Shown here: positions 20,108 through 28,994 of the stretch, piece after piece
How the letters are laid out: every line of letters starts with the position of its first letter
Numbering within the stretch: the stretch's first letter is position 1
Assembly: GCF_002140915.1 (NCBI RefSeq)
Contig: NZ_NGKU01000001.1
Span: 427,525 to 491,524, forward strand
Direction: 5' to 3'
From: Candidatus Enterococcus testudinis
Lineage (GTDB): Bacteria > Bacillota > Bacilli > Lactobacillales > Enterococcaceae
DNA length: 64,000 nt
Notes under the pieces: model-generated
Database searches by the model: none
The model's input: the letters and a program-made list of their open reading frames with translations, nothing else
What the model was told of the DNA's origin: nothing
Translations under genes and position numbers: made by a program

Positions 20108-21031
20108 TCAATCAAAAATCGTAAAGCCATAATTGCGGATATGCTGCTTGAGTAAGGTCAAATATTCTTGTGCCATCTCGCTCAGTTCCATTTTTTTATG
20201 TTTCAAGTAGCCTAATGTCATCGAATCCTCGACAGCCAATGGAATCGCGACGATTTTTTCGTCGTTGAGTTCGCTGCTGATGATTCCTGAACTGATGGTA
20301 TACCCATTCAAGCCGACCATCAGATTAAAAATCGTGGCACGATCACTGATACGAATATGTTTTTTTCGTTGTAAGGTACTCAGGATCTCTTCCGAAAAGT
20401 AAAAAGAGTTGGTTTCTCCTTGTTCATAAGAGAGATACGTATAATCCGCCAAATCCTCTAAGGTAATGGTGGATTTTTGGGTCAATGGATTGTTGCGGCC
20501 AATGAACACATGGGGCTTTGCTTCAAACAAAGGAACGAATTGGAGATCTTTTTCGCTGATCAGCCGTTGCAGGACTGTTTTATTGAAGTCGTTCAGATAG
20601 ATGACCCCTAATTCACTTTTGAAGGTTTGAATATCATCTAGGACATTCTGGGTTTGCGTTTCCCGCAAGGTAAATTGAAATTCGTCTTCCCCAATGCGTT
20701 TGACCAGTTCCACAAAGGCGTGGACCACAAAGGCATAGTGTTGGGCTGAGACACTAAATACATGCTTTCTAGCGGTATCTTTGCGGAAGCGCTCGTCTAA
20801 TAAATTGACTTGATCCAATATATTGCGGGCATAATTGATGAAAGCCCGTCCCTCATCGGTCAATGTCACCCCTAGTTTGCTGCGATAAAAAAGCTGCAAA
20901 TCATATTCTTTTTCTAGTTCTTTCATGGCTTGTGACAACGAGGGCTGGCTGATAAACAATTGTTTGGCCGCTTCATTGAAAGAGCCTGTTTCGACGATTT
21001 TTTCTAAATACTCTAATTGTTGGATACGCAT
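20108..21031 (-). CDS. LysR family transcriptional regulator
   Basis: A 307-residue LysR regulator. The N-terminal helix-turn-helix reads SFNEAAKQLFISQPSLSQAM (residues 17-36), followed by the linker helix and the two-lobed effector domain from about residue 92. It is transcribed away from a MetE-like gene with a palindrome in between, the usual LysR arrangement, so that gene is the best candidate target. The effector is unknown; a sulfur-amino-acid metabolite is a guess from context. AAAGGAG precedes the ATG. Confidence 0.88.
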   Translation of the reverse strand: MRIQQLEYLEKIVETGSFNEAAKQLFISQPSLSQAMKELEKEYDLQLFYRSKLGVTLTDEGRAFINYARNILDQVNLLDERFRKDTARKHVFSVSAQHYAFVVHAFVELVKRIGEDEFQFTLRETQTQNVLDDIQTFKSELGVIYLNDFNKTVLQRLISEKDLQFVPLFEAKPHVFIGRNNPLTQKSTITLEDLADYTYLSYEQGETNSFYFSEEILSTLQRKKHIRISDRATIFNLMVGLNGYTISSGIISSELNDEKIVAIPLAVEDSMTLGYLKHKKMELSEMAQEYLTLLKQHIRNYGFTIFD

Positions 21032-21047
21032 AATAGACTCCTTTGTT

Positions 21048-21062
21048 ATAGGTGCTACCTAT
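21048..21062. promoter_or_regulatory. Candidate LysR-type operator
   Basis: ATAGGTGCTACCTAT has the T-N11-A form with dyad arms ATAGGT/ACCTAT, in the 117-base gap between the divergent genes. Confidence 0.5.
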
Positions 21063-21148
21063 AGAAAATATAAGTTTATAAGTATTATCTATAGTATAAG
21101 ATGTTTGCTAGAATAAATCTAACAATTTCGAATGGGAGGCACTAAATT

Positions 21149-22297
21149 ATGGCAACTGACAAATTTCAACTTGTAGGCTCTTTATTACGTCCACAAGATT
21201 TATTAGACTATAAAAACAAAATCGAACACCGGGATGACATTCAATATCCGTTCTATGATGCATTTCCTGGCTACCAAGAAACAGAACGCAAAGCGATTGA
21301 ACAGATCATCGCTGCCCAAAAAGAACATGGATTGACCGTGATTACAGATGGCGAACATGGCCGTTCTATGTGGCATTTGGATTTCCTTTGGGGATTAGAC
21401 GGGGTAGAACGTTATATCGCTGATCGCGGCTATGCCTTTGAAGATTTAGATGGCGGTGATTTTGAAACCCGCAAAGATATCGGCATTCGCATCACGAAAC
21501 CTTTGTCAGGCAAAAATCATCATTATTTGAACCTGTTCAAAGAAACCAAAACTCTAGCTGGTGATGAGCCGGTCAAAATCACTGTTTGGGGTGCTGCCCA
21601 CGCCTTTACCGAGTTGACTTTCTTCAACGACTTAGTCGGAGAAGGACAAGTCTATGCAACAAAAGAAGACCTACGGGCGGGCTTGATCAATGCCTATAAA
21701 GAATTCTTGCAAGAGTACAAAGAAGCTGGCGGCGAGATCGTACAGTTTGATGATTGTTTATGGGAATTATTTGCTGATGACAACGATAAGAGTTTCTTTG
21801 CTGAAGGCAACGATGGCTTGGAATCCTTGGCTGATGAATTTGTGGCCATCAATAATGAAGTAGCGGACTTTGCCCATGAATTAGGGTTGAAAGTTTGGAC
21901 GCATAACTGTCGTGGGAATTACCAAAGTCGTTCAGCGGCCAGCGGTACCTACAAAGCAATTGCTGAGAAATTTTTGAAAGACCAACATTATGATCGTTTC
22001 TTCTTAGAATGGGATGATGATCGCGCAGGGGACATTAGCGCACTAGAAGCCTTAAAAGATCGCCCAAATGTTGAAGTTGTATTAGGTTTGTTATCTAGCA
22101 AAACGTCAACTTTAGATGACGAAGCTCGGGTATTGGCATTATTAGACAAAGCCAGTGAAATTTTGCCAAAAAATCGTTTGTACTTGTCTCACCAGTGCGG
22201 ATTTGCTTCATGTGATTGCGGCAATGAATTGTCTGTTGAACAGCAATGGGCTAAAATCGAACAAGGACAAAAATTAGCAGAGGCGTACTTTGGGTAA
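21149..22297 (+). CDS. MetE-like (cobalamin-independent methionine synthase C-terminal domain) protein
   Basis: A 382-residue TIM-barrel protein of the MetE C-terminal family, similar to Bacillus YxjG/YxjH. The zinc/thiolate-binding motifs THNCRGN and LSHQCGFASCDCG are visible. It lacks the N-terminal half of true MetE, so it likely transfers a methyl group to homocysteine or another thiol from an unidentified donor. It opens with KFQLVGSLLRP, the common start. Divergent LysR gene upstream; a histidine-type T-box unit follows. Confidence 0.85.
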   Translation: MATDKFQLVGSLLRPQDLLDYKNKIEHRDDIQYPFYDAFPGYQETERKAIEQIIAAQKEHGLTVITDGEHGRSMWHLDFLWGLDGVERYIADRGYAFEDLDGGDFETRKDIGIRITKPLSGKNHHYLNLFKETKTLAGDEPVKITVWGAAHAFTELTFFNDLVGEGQVYATKEDLRAGLINAYKEFLQEYKEAGGEIVQFDDCLWELFADDNDKSFFAEGNDGLESLADEFVAINNEVADFAHELGLKVWTHNCRGNYQSRSAASGTYKAIAEKFLKDQHYDRFFLEWDDDRAGDISALEALKDRPNVEVVLGLLSSKTSTLDDEARVLALLDKASEILPKNRLYLSHQCGFASCDCGNELSVEQQWAKIEQGQKLAEAYFG

Positions 22298-22358
22298 GAA
22301 AACTACCGCGTTCATTGAATAATAAATCAATTATTTTAATATTTTTCAGAAAAAATGT

Positions 22359-22387
22359 TTGACAATTTTCCAAAGAGCGCGTAAAGT
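22359..22387 (+). promoter_or_regulatory. Promoter of the T-box leader
   Basis: TTGACA (22359-22364) and TAAAGT (22382-22387) with 17 bases between. Confidence 0.6.
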
Positions 22388-22393
22388 AAGACT

Positions 22394-22800
22394 CAACTTA
22401 ATGATATAGACATCGAAAAGAAGAGTAGCAAAACTTGTTGTTCAAAGAGAGTCTCTGGTTGGTGCAAAGAGATAGCGCAGGGTTGTGAAACACATCTTGG
22501 AGTCGTTTTTCCGAAGAATGCGTAGGAAAGGCCGGGTATGCCCGTTAGCGCTGCAGTCATTGATAGATGACTTTCTAAGATCAGTTTGCTGTGAAGCACT
22601 GATAAACAAAGGTGGAACCGCGTTGATAACGTCCTTTAGCTGTAATGGCTAGAGGACGTTTTTTTATAGCCAAAATCGGGACCAATGCAATTGGAAGAAA
22701 ATCATCAGACTGCTTGAGGCTTTTTCTGAGAAGGAAAGGCAAATTGAGGTGGAACCACGTGTAGCGCGTCCTCTGGCATGAGCTGGAGTACGCGCTTTTT
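22394..22800 (+). promoter_or_regulatory. T-box leader (probable histidine type) with two antiterminator/terminator modules
   Basis: A tRNA-sensing leader of about 400 nt. Stem I shows AGAGAG, GGTTGGTG and a specifier region GAAACACATCTTGGAG; aligned to the usual GAA-N-codon-ATCTT pattern, the specifier is CAC (22491-22493), histidine. T-box bulge 1, AAAGGTGGAACCGCG, is at 22608-22622 and is followed by terminator 1 (stem 22628-22640/22647-22660, T-run). A second bulge GAGGTGGAACCACG (22746-22759) is followed by terminator 2 (AGCGCGT 22763-22769 / ACGCGCT 22790-22796, T-run). No second Stem I fits in the 85 bases between. It controls the transporter genes downstream. Confidence 0.85.
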
Positions 22801-22833
22801 ATGTTTATTCATTTAACCGAGGAGGAAATATGT

Positions 22834-23478
22834 ATGTTTGATTATTTAATCAATGTGATGCCGCAATTGTTATCTGGTGCAGGGATCACGATCAAGTTAT
22901 TCGCACTGACTTTGCTAGGATCGATTCCATTGGGGATCTTGCTGGCATTTGTATTGGCTAGTCGCTTGAAAGTCTTGAAATTTATCGTGCAAGTCTATGT
23001 ATGGCTGATGCGAGGAACACCGCTATTATTGCAATTGATCTTTGTTTTTTATGGATTGCCGATTCTAAATATTGTGTTCGATCGCTTCGATGCAGCTTTG
23101 ATTGCCTTTGTCATCAATTACGCTGCGTACTTTGCGGAAATCTTCCGCGGCGGGATTCAGTCGATTCCAGAAGGCCAATATGAAGCCGCGAAAGTACTGC
23201 GTTTGAATCCTATCCAAACGATTCGAACAATCATTATCCCGCAAGTAGTCAAAATCACGTTGCCTTCTGTCGGCAATGAAGTCATCAATCTAGTGAAAGA
23301 TACCTCTCTTGTCTACATTCTAGGTCTATCGGACGTGATGCGCATAGGAAAGATCGCAATGGAGCGAGACAGTACGTTACTGCCGCTGCTAGGCGTGGCG
23401 TTGATCTATCTCTTATTGACAGGGATTTTCACCTTATTATTAAAACAACTTGAAACCAAGCTTGATTATTATCGTTAG
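22834..23478 (+). CDS. Amino acid ABC transporter permease
   Basis: A 214-residue permease of the polar amino acid (HisM/GlnP) family with about five membrane segments and the EAA-loop EGQYEAAKVLRLNPIQTIRTI around residues 118-138. The ATG at 22834 has GAGGAGG at proper distance; an in-frame ATG at 22801 overlaps terminator 2. The upstream T-box with a CAC specifier points to histidine import, matching the T-box-regulated transporters called HisXYZ in Lactobacillales; the substrate is inferred. Next gene begins 10 bases on. Confidence 0.9.
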   Translation: MFDYLINVMPQLLSGAGITIKLFALTLLGSIPLGILLAFVLASRLKVLKFIVQVYVWLMRGTPLLLQLIFVFYGLPILNIVFDRFDAALIAFVINYAAYFAEIFRGGIQSIPEGQYEAAKVLRLNPIQTIRTIIIPQVVKITLPSVGNEVINLVKDTSLVYILGLSDVMRIGKIAMERDSTLLPLLGVALIYLLLTGIFTLLLKQLETKLDYYR

Positions 23479-23488
23479 GAGGAAACAC

Positions 23489-24121
23489 ATGCTACAACTA
23501 AAAAAAATATCAAAATCATTTGGCAGCAAAAAAGTAATCGATGGTTTAGATTTAACGATTGAAGATGGCAGTATTTTGGCTGTCGTCGGACCTTCTGGCG
23601 GTGGAAAGACAACATTGTTACGGACACTGGCAGGTTTAGAGACTGTGGATGAAGGCACATTTTTGTTAGACGGACAAGCCTTTGATCCAACGGATACCAA
23701 AGAACAAGAACAAGTGGTGGGCGTTGTATTTCAAGATTTCCAATTATTTCCCCACTTATCCGTCTTTGATAATATCACCTTGGCGCCAAAAATGGTGCTG
23801 AAACAAGACAAGGCAACCTATACAGCTAAAGCAGAAGCATTGGCACAACAACTGGGGTTAGGGGAATTGCTGAATCAATATCCTTTCCAATTGTCTGGCG
23901 GACAAAGACAACGGGTAGCGATCGCTCGAGCGATGGCGATGAACCCTAAAGTATTGGCTTATGATGAGCCAACTAGTGCCTTAGATCCAGGTTTGCGGCA
24001 ACAAGTTGAGCGTTTGATCCTTGATCTAAAAGAAGAAGGCGTGTCCCAGATCGTGGTGACCCATGATTTGGTTTTTGCCAAGAACATTGGCGACCAATTA
24101 TTAGAAGTAACAGGAAAATAA
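23489..24121 (+). CDS. Amino acid ABC transporter ATP-binding protein
   Basis: A 210-residue ATPase, somewhat short but complete: Walker A GPSGGGKTT, Q-loop VFQDFQLFPHL, signature LSGGQRQR, Walker B VLAYDEPTSALD and switch VVTHD. It pairs with the permease before it and binding protein after it. The start at 23489 follows AGGAGGAAAC; upstream codons in the same frame overlap the permease. Confidence 0.92.
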   Translation: MLQLKKISKSFGSKKVIDGLDLTIEDGSILAVVGPSGGGKTTLLRTLAGLETVDEGTFLLDGQAFDPTDTKEQEQVVGVVFQDFQLFPHLSVFDNITLAPKMVLKQDKATYTAKAEALAQQLGLGELLNQYPFQLSGGQRQRVAIARAMAMNPKVLAYDEPTSALDPGLRQQVERLILDLKEEGVSQIVVTHDLVFAKNIGDQLLEVTGK

Positions 24122-24134
24122 GGGGGAGAAAAAA

Positions 24135-24938
24135 ATGAAAAAACTAGTACTATCTTTAACAGCAGCTGCCAGCGTATTGCTTTTTGCAGCGTGTGGGAAC
24201 AGCAATGACGCAACAGAAAGTGCCGCCGATAAAGACGAAGTCATCGTGGGCTTGGATGATACATTTGTTCCAATGGGTTTCCAAGATGATCAAGGAGAGA
24301 TTGTGGGCTTTGACGTCGATTTGGCAAAAGCTGTTTTTGATTTAACTGGAACCAAAGTGACCTTCCAAGCAATCGACTGGTCAATGAAAGAAACCGAACT
24401 AGACAATGGGACGATTGATATGATCTGGAATGGCTATACAAAAACCGATGCCCGGGTCAAAAAAGTGTTATTCTCTGATACGTACATGGAGAACAAACAA
24501 GTCTTAGTTACAGCAAAATCAAGTGATATTACATCATTTGATCAGATGAAAGACAAAGTTTTAGGTGCACAAGAAGGATCTTCTGGCTATGATACCTTCA
24601 ACAATCAACCCGAGGTCCTAAAAGATATCGTGGCAGACAACGATGCAACCTTATATGCGAGTTTCAATGAAGCCTTTATAGATTTGGAAAATGGCCGTAT
24701 TGATGGCTTGCTGATCGATCGTGTCTATGCAGAATACTATTTAACACAAACGGACAAAAAAGATGATTACAATGAAATCGAAAGCCCATTTGAAGCAGAA
24801 GACTTTGCTGTCGGCGTGCGTAAAGACGACCAAGGATTGGCAGACAAAATAAATGAAGGCTTGAAAACTTTACAAGAAAATGGCACATTTGCTGAGATTT
24901 CAGAAAAATGGTTTGGCGAAGATGTCACACCAAAATAA
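24135..24938 (+). CDS. Amino acid-binding lipoprotein of ABC transporter
   Basis: A 267-residue family 3 solute-binding lipoprotein. The signal peptide ends in the lipobox LFAAC (cysteine at residue 20). The mature part has GLDDTFVPMGFQD and IVGFDVDLAKAV, signature of amino acid binding proteins, and ends with AEISEKWFGED. Third gene of the T-box-controlled operon; specificity for histidine is inferred from the leader only. It is followed by 870 bases holding a toxin locus and the TPP riboswitch. Confidence 0.92.
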   Translation: MKKLVLSLTAAASVLLFAACGNSNDATESAADKDEVIVGLDDTFVPMGFQDDQGEIVGFDVDLAKAVFDLTGTKVTFQAIDWSMKETELDNGTIDMIWNGYTKTDARVKKVLFSDTYMENKQVLVTAKSSDITSFDQMKDKVLGAQEGSSGYDTFNNQPEVLKDIVADNDATLYASFNEAFIDLENGRIDGLLIDRVYAEYYLTQTDKKDDYNEIESPFEAEDFAVGVRKDDQGLADKINEGLKTLQENGTFAEISEKWFGEDVTPK

Positions 24939-24996
24939 GTCATAATGAACAACTAGGTTAAATGTGGGCAGCAACTGCTAAACAGGCATTAAAAAA

Positions 24997-25013
24997 GGAA
25001 AGACCCGCTTTCC
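24997..25013 (-). terminator. Hairpin reading as a minus-strand terminator
   Basis: GGAAAG/CTTTCC stem with, on the minus strand, six T's immediately after. It may stop read-through from the minus-strand toxin unit, or serve as the weak 3' end of the transporter operon. Confidence 0.45.
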
Positions 25014-25053
25014 AGTTTCGGCGTTTTATGTAGTTTTTTCAACGATGCCATGG

Positions 25054-25187
25054 TATAATGCATATGTAAGAGGAGTTGCGCGAACAACTCCCCAACAGCA
25101 CCGTTTAAAGAACGGTGACCATTAATCTAAATATTTCAAAAAGAAATAGCTAGTCTCCGGCTAAAGTGACGGCTATTTCTTTTTGTC
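25054..25187 (+). ncRNA. Candidate type I antitoxin RNA
   Basis: An extended -10 TGGTATAAT (25051-25059) would start an RNA near 25066. It contains two hairpins (GGAGTTG/CAACTCC and CACCGTT/AACGGTG) and ends in a perfect 13-bp terminator stem (25138-25150 / 25172-25184) with T's. Its 3' end is antisense to the end of the toxin gene, and a CACCGT-TTAAA direct repeat (25099 and 25345) lets its middle pair with the toxin 5' leader, as in the par/Fst design. No protein frame is visible in it. Confidence 0.7.
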
Positions 25188-25316
25188 GTTTTTCAGCAAC
25201 TTGGCAACCAGACTGATCAACGCAATGGTAAACATACCAAAGCCTATGATCGTCTGAATTGTCTCGTATGCAGACAAAAGGCGTTTCCTTTCATAAGTTT
25301 TCGGAAGTACGCGCAT
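25173..25316 (-). CDS. Holin-like type I toxin peptide
   Basis: A 47-residue peptide with a single hydrophobic helix (TIIGFGMFTIALISLVAKLL) and a lysine-rich end, matching the putative holin-like toxin family (TxpA/BsrG-like). Such peptides insert into the membrane and damage it unless translation is blocked by antisense RNA. The ATG at 25316 has a GAGGTGG ribosome site, though a TTG fifteen codons... at the SAYETIQ start is another possibility. The stop codon lies inside the bidirectional terminator shared with the antitoxin RNA. An extended -10 TGATAGAAT (25383-25375) gives an mRNA of about 230 nt. Confidence 0.8.
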   Translation of the reverse strand: MRVLPKTYERKRLLSAYETIQTIIGFGMFTIALISLVAKLLKNDKKK

Positions 25317-25388
25317 ACGCACCACCTCACTTTCAATGGATAGCCACCGTCATTAAACTTTACTGTCATGTTCTATTCTATCATATGT

Positions 25389-25433
25389 ACCAGTCCTAAT
25401 CCTTGATTCTAAGGAATTTGGACTGGTTTTTTT
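25389..25433 (+). terminator. Hairpin terminator upstream of the toxin promoter
   Basis: ACCAGTCC (25389-25396) pairs with GGACTGGT (25420-25427), with an inner CCTT/AAGG, and seven T's follow. It reads on the plus strand; no plus-strand gene clearly uses it. From here to about 25615 I see two further small hairpins (GCAGGG/CCCTGC, GACAAAG/CTTTGTC) but no gene. Confidence 0.65.
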
Positions 25434-25618
25434 ATTGCTAGTATGTAGTTCTCGCAGGGGCCTCTATTATCGCTGCGGCAGTTGCCCTGCATGACAAAGT
25501 TCGAAATGGTCTTTGTCTAGACATGCGTTTAATTAAGCTTCCTCTTTAGTTAACGTTAAACCAACTTTCTGCTAATTTTTTTAGATAGTATTCAAAAGCT
25601 TCCCATTTTGTATAAATA

Positions 25619-25805
25619 TGGTATTCTAAATAGGTACAAAAAGTACAAAAAATAGAATCTGATCACAAAGGGGAGCCCAAAAGGCTGAGAATGAGTTTAC
25701 TCTAAACCCTTCGTACCTGTTTCGATCATTCGAGCGTAGGAATTGTGACGAGTTGAAGTATGCAATACTTCTCCTTTGTGAATTGTGATGGTTCTAAAGG
25801 AGGAG
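25619..25805 (+). promoter_or_regulatory. TPP riboswitch controlling thiT translation
   Basis: An extended -10 TGGTATTCT (25619-25627) precedes a classic THI element, 25664-25747, with GGGGAGCCCAAAAGGCTGAGAA-type P2/P3 opening, ACCCTT, ACCTG and the GCGTAGGAA 3' block, closed by P1 CACAA/TTGTG. The sequence CTCCTTTGTG (25771-25780) can pair either with the aptamer 5' strand CACAAAGGGG (25664-25673) or, by CTCCTTT, with the ribosome site AAAGGAG (25796-25802). With TPP bound, P1 holds the first strand and the ribosome site is hidden. This predicts translational repression. Confidence 0.9.
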
Positions 25806-25812
25806 TTTTTTT

Positions 25813-26373
25813 ATGAGCAGCAAGACAAACATCTGGGTTGAGGGAACGATTATTGCAGCATTGGCGATGATACTTTCTTTCATACCAACCAATATTGGGA
25901 GCAGTTTCTCTGTTTCGTTGGGACAAATTCCATTGACCGTTTTTGCGATTCGCAGAGGCTGGCGTCCAGGCTTGATGGCTGGATTGGTGTGGGGGTTACT
26001 CCATTTTCCATTGGGTCAAGTATGGTATTTGAGTGTGCTTCAAGTAATGATTGAATATCCGTTTGCTTTTACTTTTGCGGGATTTGCAGGGCTTTATTCT
26101 CAAAAGATTTATTCAGCTATCCATGCAAATGCTGAAAAGAAGGCGATCCGATCTCTCATAACGGCAGCGTTTGTAGGAGCAGCTGCACGCTATTTCTGGC
26201 ATTTTGTGGCTGGCTGGATATTTTGGGGTGCCTATGCCCTTTGGAATTTGAAGCCATGGGTGTTTTCATTGGTGATGAATAGTGCGAGTGGTGCGGCAAC
26301 AGCAATTGTAACAGCTGTTGTTCTCGTATTTTTATATCGGTCAATGCCGCAAATATTTACACCAAAATCTTAA
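25813..26373 (+). CDS. thiT: Thiamine ECF transporter substrate-binding subunit ThiT
   Basis: A 186-residue six-helix membrane protein, the S-component that captures thiamine for the shared energy-coupling-factor module. The motif KPWVFSLVMNSAS and the tryptophan-rich segment (WHFVAGWIFWGAYALWN) match YuaJ/ThiT thiamine-binding residues. It is directly downstream of a TPP riboswitch, which independently supports thiamine. No EcfA/EcfT genes are in the window; they are encoded elsewhere as usual. It has a perfect AAAGGAGG ribosome site. Confidence 0.95.
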   Translation: MSSKTNIWVEGTIIAALAMILSFIPTNIGSSFSVSLGQIPLTVFAIRRGWRPGLMAGLVWGLLHFPLGQVWYLSVLQVMIEYPFAFTFAGFAGLYSQKIYSAIHANAEKKAIRSLITAAFVGAAARYFWHFVAGWIFWGAYALWNLKPWVFSLVMNSASGAATAIVTAVVLVFLYRSMPQIFTPKS

Positions 26374-26501
26374 TCGAAATACTGCTGCATATTCAGAATG
26401 TACACGGTTGGTGTACGACTGGATATGCTTTTTTTTTAACAAATTTGTGTGTGTTTTTAAAAATTCTGATAGGAAAACTTTTGTTCGCCTTCTTTTTTCG
26501 T

Positions 26502-26507
26502 TATAAT
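26502..26507 (+). promoter_or_regulatory. -10 element of ftsK
   Basis: TATAAT with a loose TTTTGT -35 at 17 bases. It lies 27 bases before the chosen ftsK start. Confidence 0.45.
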
Positions 26508-26533
26508 AGGAAAAGATGAAAAGAGGGATAAAC

Positions 26534-28957
26534 ATGGCGCAAAAGAAACGCGCGAAGAAACGCAAAACAAAGAAACAGCAAAAACAACAAGAAAAACTAT
26601 TACTCGTCGGTATCGGTTTAGTGTTTATCTTATTTTCGATATTCGGCTTTTTCCATTTAGGATTTTTGGGGACATTGATTGCCAATGGCTTTCGTATCGT
26701 AGGTGGTAATACCTACCGTGTTCTTTGTATAGCTTTGGCGGCCTATGGTGTTTGGTTAGCCATCAAAACAACAGAAGCCCGTTTTCAGCAGGTACGTCGG
26801 ATCATTGGCTGCCTTTTGATTTATTTTGGTCTATTGATCATTTTGCATGCCCATCTTTTTGGCAATGTCATCAGTGAACAAACCAATGTATTGCAAACGA
26901 CGTGGACGACATTGCTTAGTGACATACGCCGCAGTCAAGTTAGTCAAAATGTCGGTGGAGGGATGACAGGCGCGCTTTTGTATAATGGCAGCTACTTCTT
27001 GGTGTCGCAAATCGGCAGTTATATTGTTGCGGTTTTGTTGATACTTGTCGGCGGATTTTTGTTTAGCAATATGCACAGTCATGAATTACTGGACCACTTG
27101 CAAGCAATTGGCGATCGATTGCAACGCTTCTTAGAAGGTTCTCCTGAAAAACAAGCCGAAAAAGAAGCCCGCAAAGCAGAGAAAGCCGCGGAAAAACAAG
27201 CCAAAAAAGAGGCAGAACGGGCAGCAGTCTTAGCCGAAATCAAAGAAAAAAATCAAGTTCGGCCAATGACTGAAGGGGAAAGGTTGGCAAAACAAGAACA
27301 AGCCCAAACCGCAGAAACCTTCGAACCAGAACAATTAAGTTTTGTGCCAATCGATCATTTTCAAGAGATTCCTGCTTCTGCCGTAACCACTGCCGAAGCA
27401 CCGCATCCCGCAGCATCTGCAGCAAAACCAAGCAAGCGGGTCAATGAAGATGGGGAAATCTTAGATGATGATGGCGAAGTGCTTGAATTTGAGATTTCAG
27501 AAGAAGCAGAGAATCGGGATTATGAATTGCCGTCTGCAGAATTGCTTGATTCAATTCCAGCAACGGATCAAAGCAGTGAGTACAAAAAAATCGAAAAAAA
27601 TATTGGCGTTCTAGAAACGACCTTCCAAAGTTTTGGTGTGGATGCCAAGGTGGTCAAAGCAAGCCTTGGACCAGCCGTGACCAAGTTTGAAGTGCAGCCA
27701 GCAGTCGGTGTCAAAGTCAGCAAAATCGTCGGACTGACGGATGATATCGCCTTAGCCTTAGCAGCCAAAGATGTACGGATGGAAGCGCCAATCCCGGGCA
27801 AGTCATTGATTGGGATCGAAGTGCCAAATAGTGCCATTAGTATGGTTTCTTTCCGAGAAGTGATCGATGCGCAACCAGATCATCCAGATCAATTACTAGA
27901 AGTACCATTAGGACGAGATATTTCTGGAAGGGTCCAAACAGCTGATTTAACCAAAATGCCCCATTTGCTGATTGCCGGTTCTACGGGTAGTGGGAAATCT
28001 GTTGCTATCAACGGCATTATTACAAGCATCCTGATGCGGGCCAAACCCCACGAAGTCAAATTGATGATGATTGATCCGAAGATGGTGGAATTGAATGTCT
28101 ATAATGGCATTCCGCATTTATTGACACCAGTCGTGACCAATCCTCGGAAAGCGGCGCAAGCTTTACAAAAAGTGGTCAAAGAAATGGAAGAGCGCTACGA
28201 AAAATTCGCTGCAACCGGTGTAAGGAATATTACTGGTTATAATGAATTGGTCATCAATAAAAATTTAGAAGACGGTGAAAACCGCCCGATTTTACCCTTC
28301 ATCGTTGTGATTGTCGATGAATTAGCAGATTTGATGATGGTGGCGAGCAATGAAGTTGAAGATGCAATCATTCGTTTGGCGCAAATGGCTCGAGCAGCGG
28401 GGATCCACATGATTTTGGCCACCCAACGACCAAGTGTTGATGTCATCACGGGAATCATCAAAGCCAACGTGCCGTCAAGAATGGCCTTTGCCGTTTCCAG
28501 TGGTGTCGATTCTCGTACGATCATTGATAGCAATGGTGCTGAAAAACTGTTGGGTCGTGGGGATATGCTTTACTTGCCGATGGGTGAGAACAAACCGATT
28601 CGCGTGCAAGGTGCCTTTATTTCCGATCATGAAGTGGAACGGATCGTTTCCTTCGTAACAGATCAGCAAGAAGCCAACTACGAAGAAAAAATGATGGTCA
28701 CCGAAGAAGAAACCACCAGCAGCAGTAGTGGTCAGCCGCAAGATGAATTGTTTGAAGAAGCCAAAGCATTAGTGATCGATATGCAAACAGCAAGTGTTTC
28801 GCTATTGCAACGGCGTTTCCGTGTCGGCTATAACCGAGCAGCTCGTTTGGTGGATGAGTTAGAGGCCCAAGGAGTGGTGGGTCCTTCTGAAGGCAGCAAA
28901 CCACGGAAAGTTTTGATTGAGCCACAAGCGGAAGAAATTCCGCCGTTTGAAGAATAG
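26534..28957 (+). CDS. ftsK: DNA translocase FtsK/SpoIIIE
   Basis: An 807-residue septal DNA pump that clears chromosomes from the division site. After a basic start come four membrane segments (about residues 20-180), a charged linker rich in A/E/K (about 190-350), then the motor: Walker A STGSGKS near residue 485 and [12 protein letters not shown] Walker B. The C-terminal winged-helix gamma domain ([20 protein letters not shown]) reads KOPS-like sites. The ATG at 26534 follows AAGAGGG; the in-frame ATG at 26516 is too close to the -10. Confidence 0.95.
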   Translation: MAQKKRAKKRKTKKQQKQQEKLLLVGIGLVFILFSIFGFFHLGFLGTLIANGFRIVGGNTYRVLCIALAAYGVWLAIKTTEARFQQVRRIIGCLLIYFGLLIILHAHLFGNVISEQTNVLQTTWTTLLSDIRRSQVSQNVGGGMTGALLYNGSYFLVSQIGSYIVAVLLILVGGFLFSNMHSHELLDHLQAIGDRLQRFLEGSPEKQAEKEARKAEKAAEKQAKKEAERAAVLAEIKEKNQVRPMTEGERLAKQEQAQTAETFEPEQLSFVPIDHFQEIPASAVTTAEAPHPAASAAKPSKRVNEDGEILDDDGEVLEFEISEEAENRDYELPSAELLDSIPATDQSSEYKKIEKNIGVLETTFQSFGVDAKVVKASLGPAVTKFEVQPAVGVKVSKIVGLTDDIALALAAKDVRMEAPIPGKSLIGIEVPNSAISMVSFREVIDAQPDHPDQLLEVPLGRDISGRVQTADLTKMPHLLIAGSTGSGKSVAINGIITSILMRAKPHEVKLMMIDPKMVELNVYNGIPHLLTPVVTNPRKAAQALQKVVKEMEERYEKFAATGVRNITGYNELVINKNLEDGENRPILPFIVVIVDELADLMMVASNEVEDAIIRLAQMARAAGIHMILATQRPSVDVITGIIKANVPSRMAFAVSSGVDSRTIIDSNGAEKLLGRGDMLYLPMGENKPIRVQGAFISDHEVERIVSFVTDQQEANYEEKMMVTEEETTSSSSGQPQDELFEEAKALVIDMQTASVSLLQRRFRVGYNRAARLVDELEAQGVVGPSEGSKPRKVLIEPQAEEIPPFEE

Positions 28958-28994
28958 CTCCAACTAAATTGCACAAAGAAAGGCACGAGCAGCC

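Noticed and set aside
25442-25549. Hydrophobic-looking open stretch (VVLAGASIIAAAVALHD) after the toxin locus
   Set aside because: A stop codon lies just before it and there is no start codon or ribosome site; possibly a remnant but unsupported.
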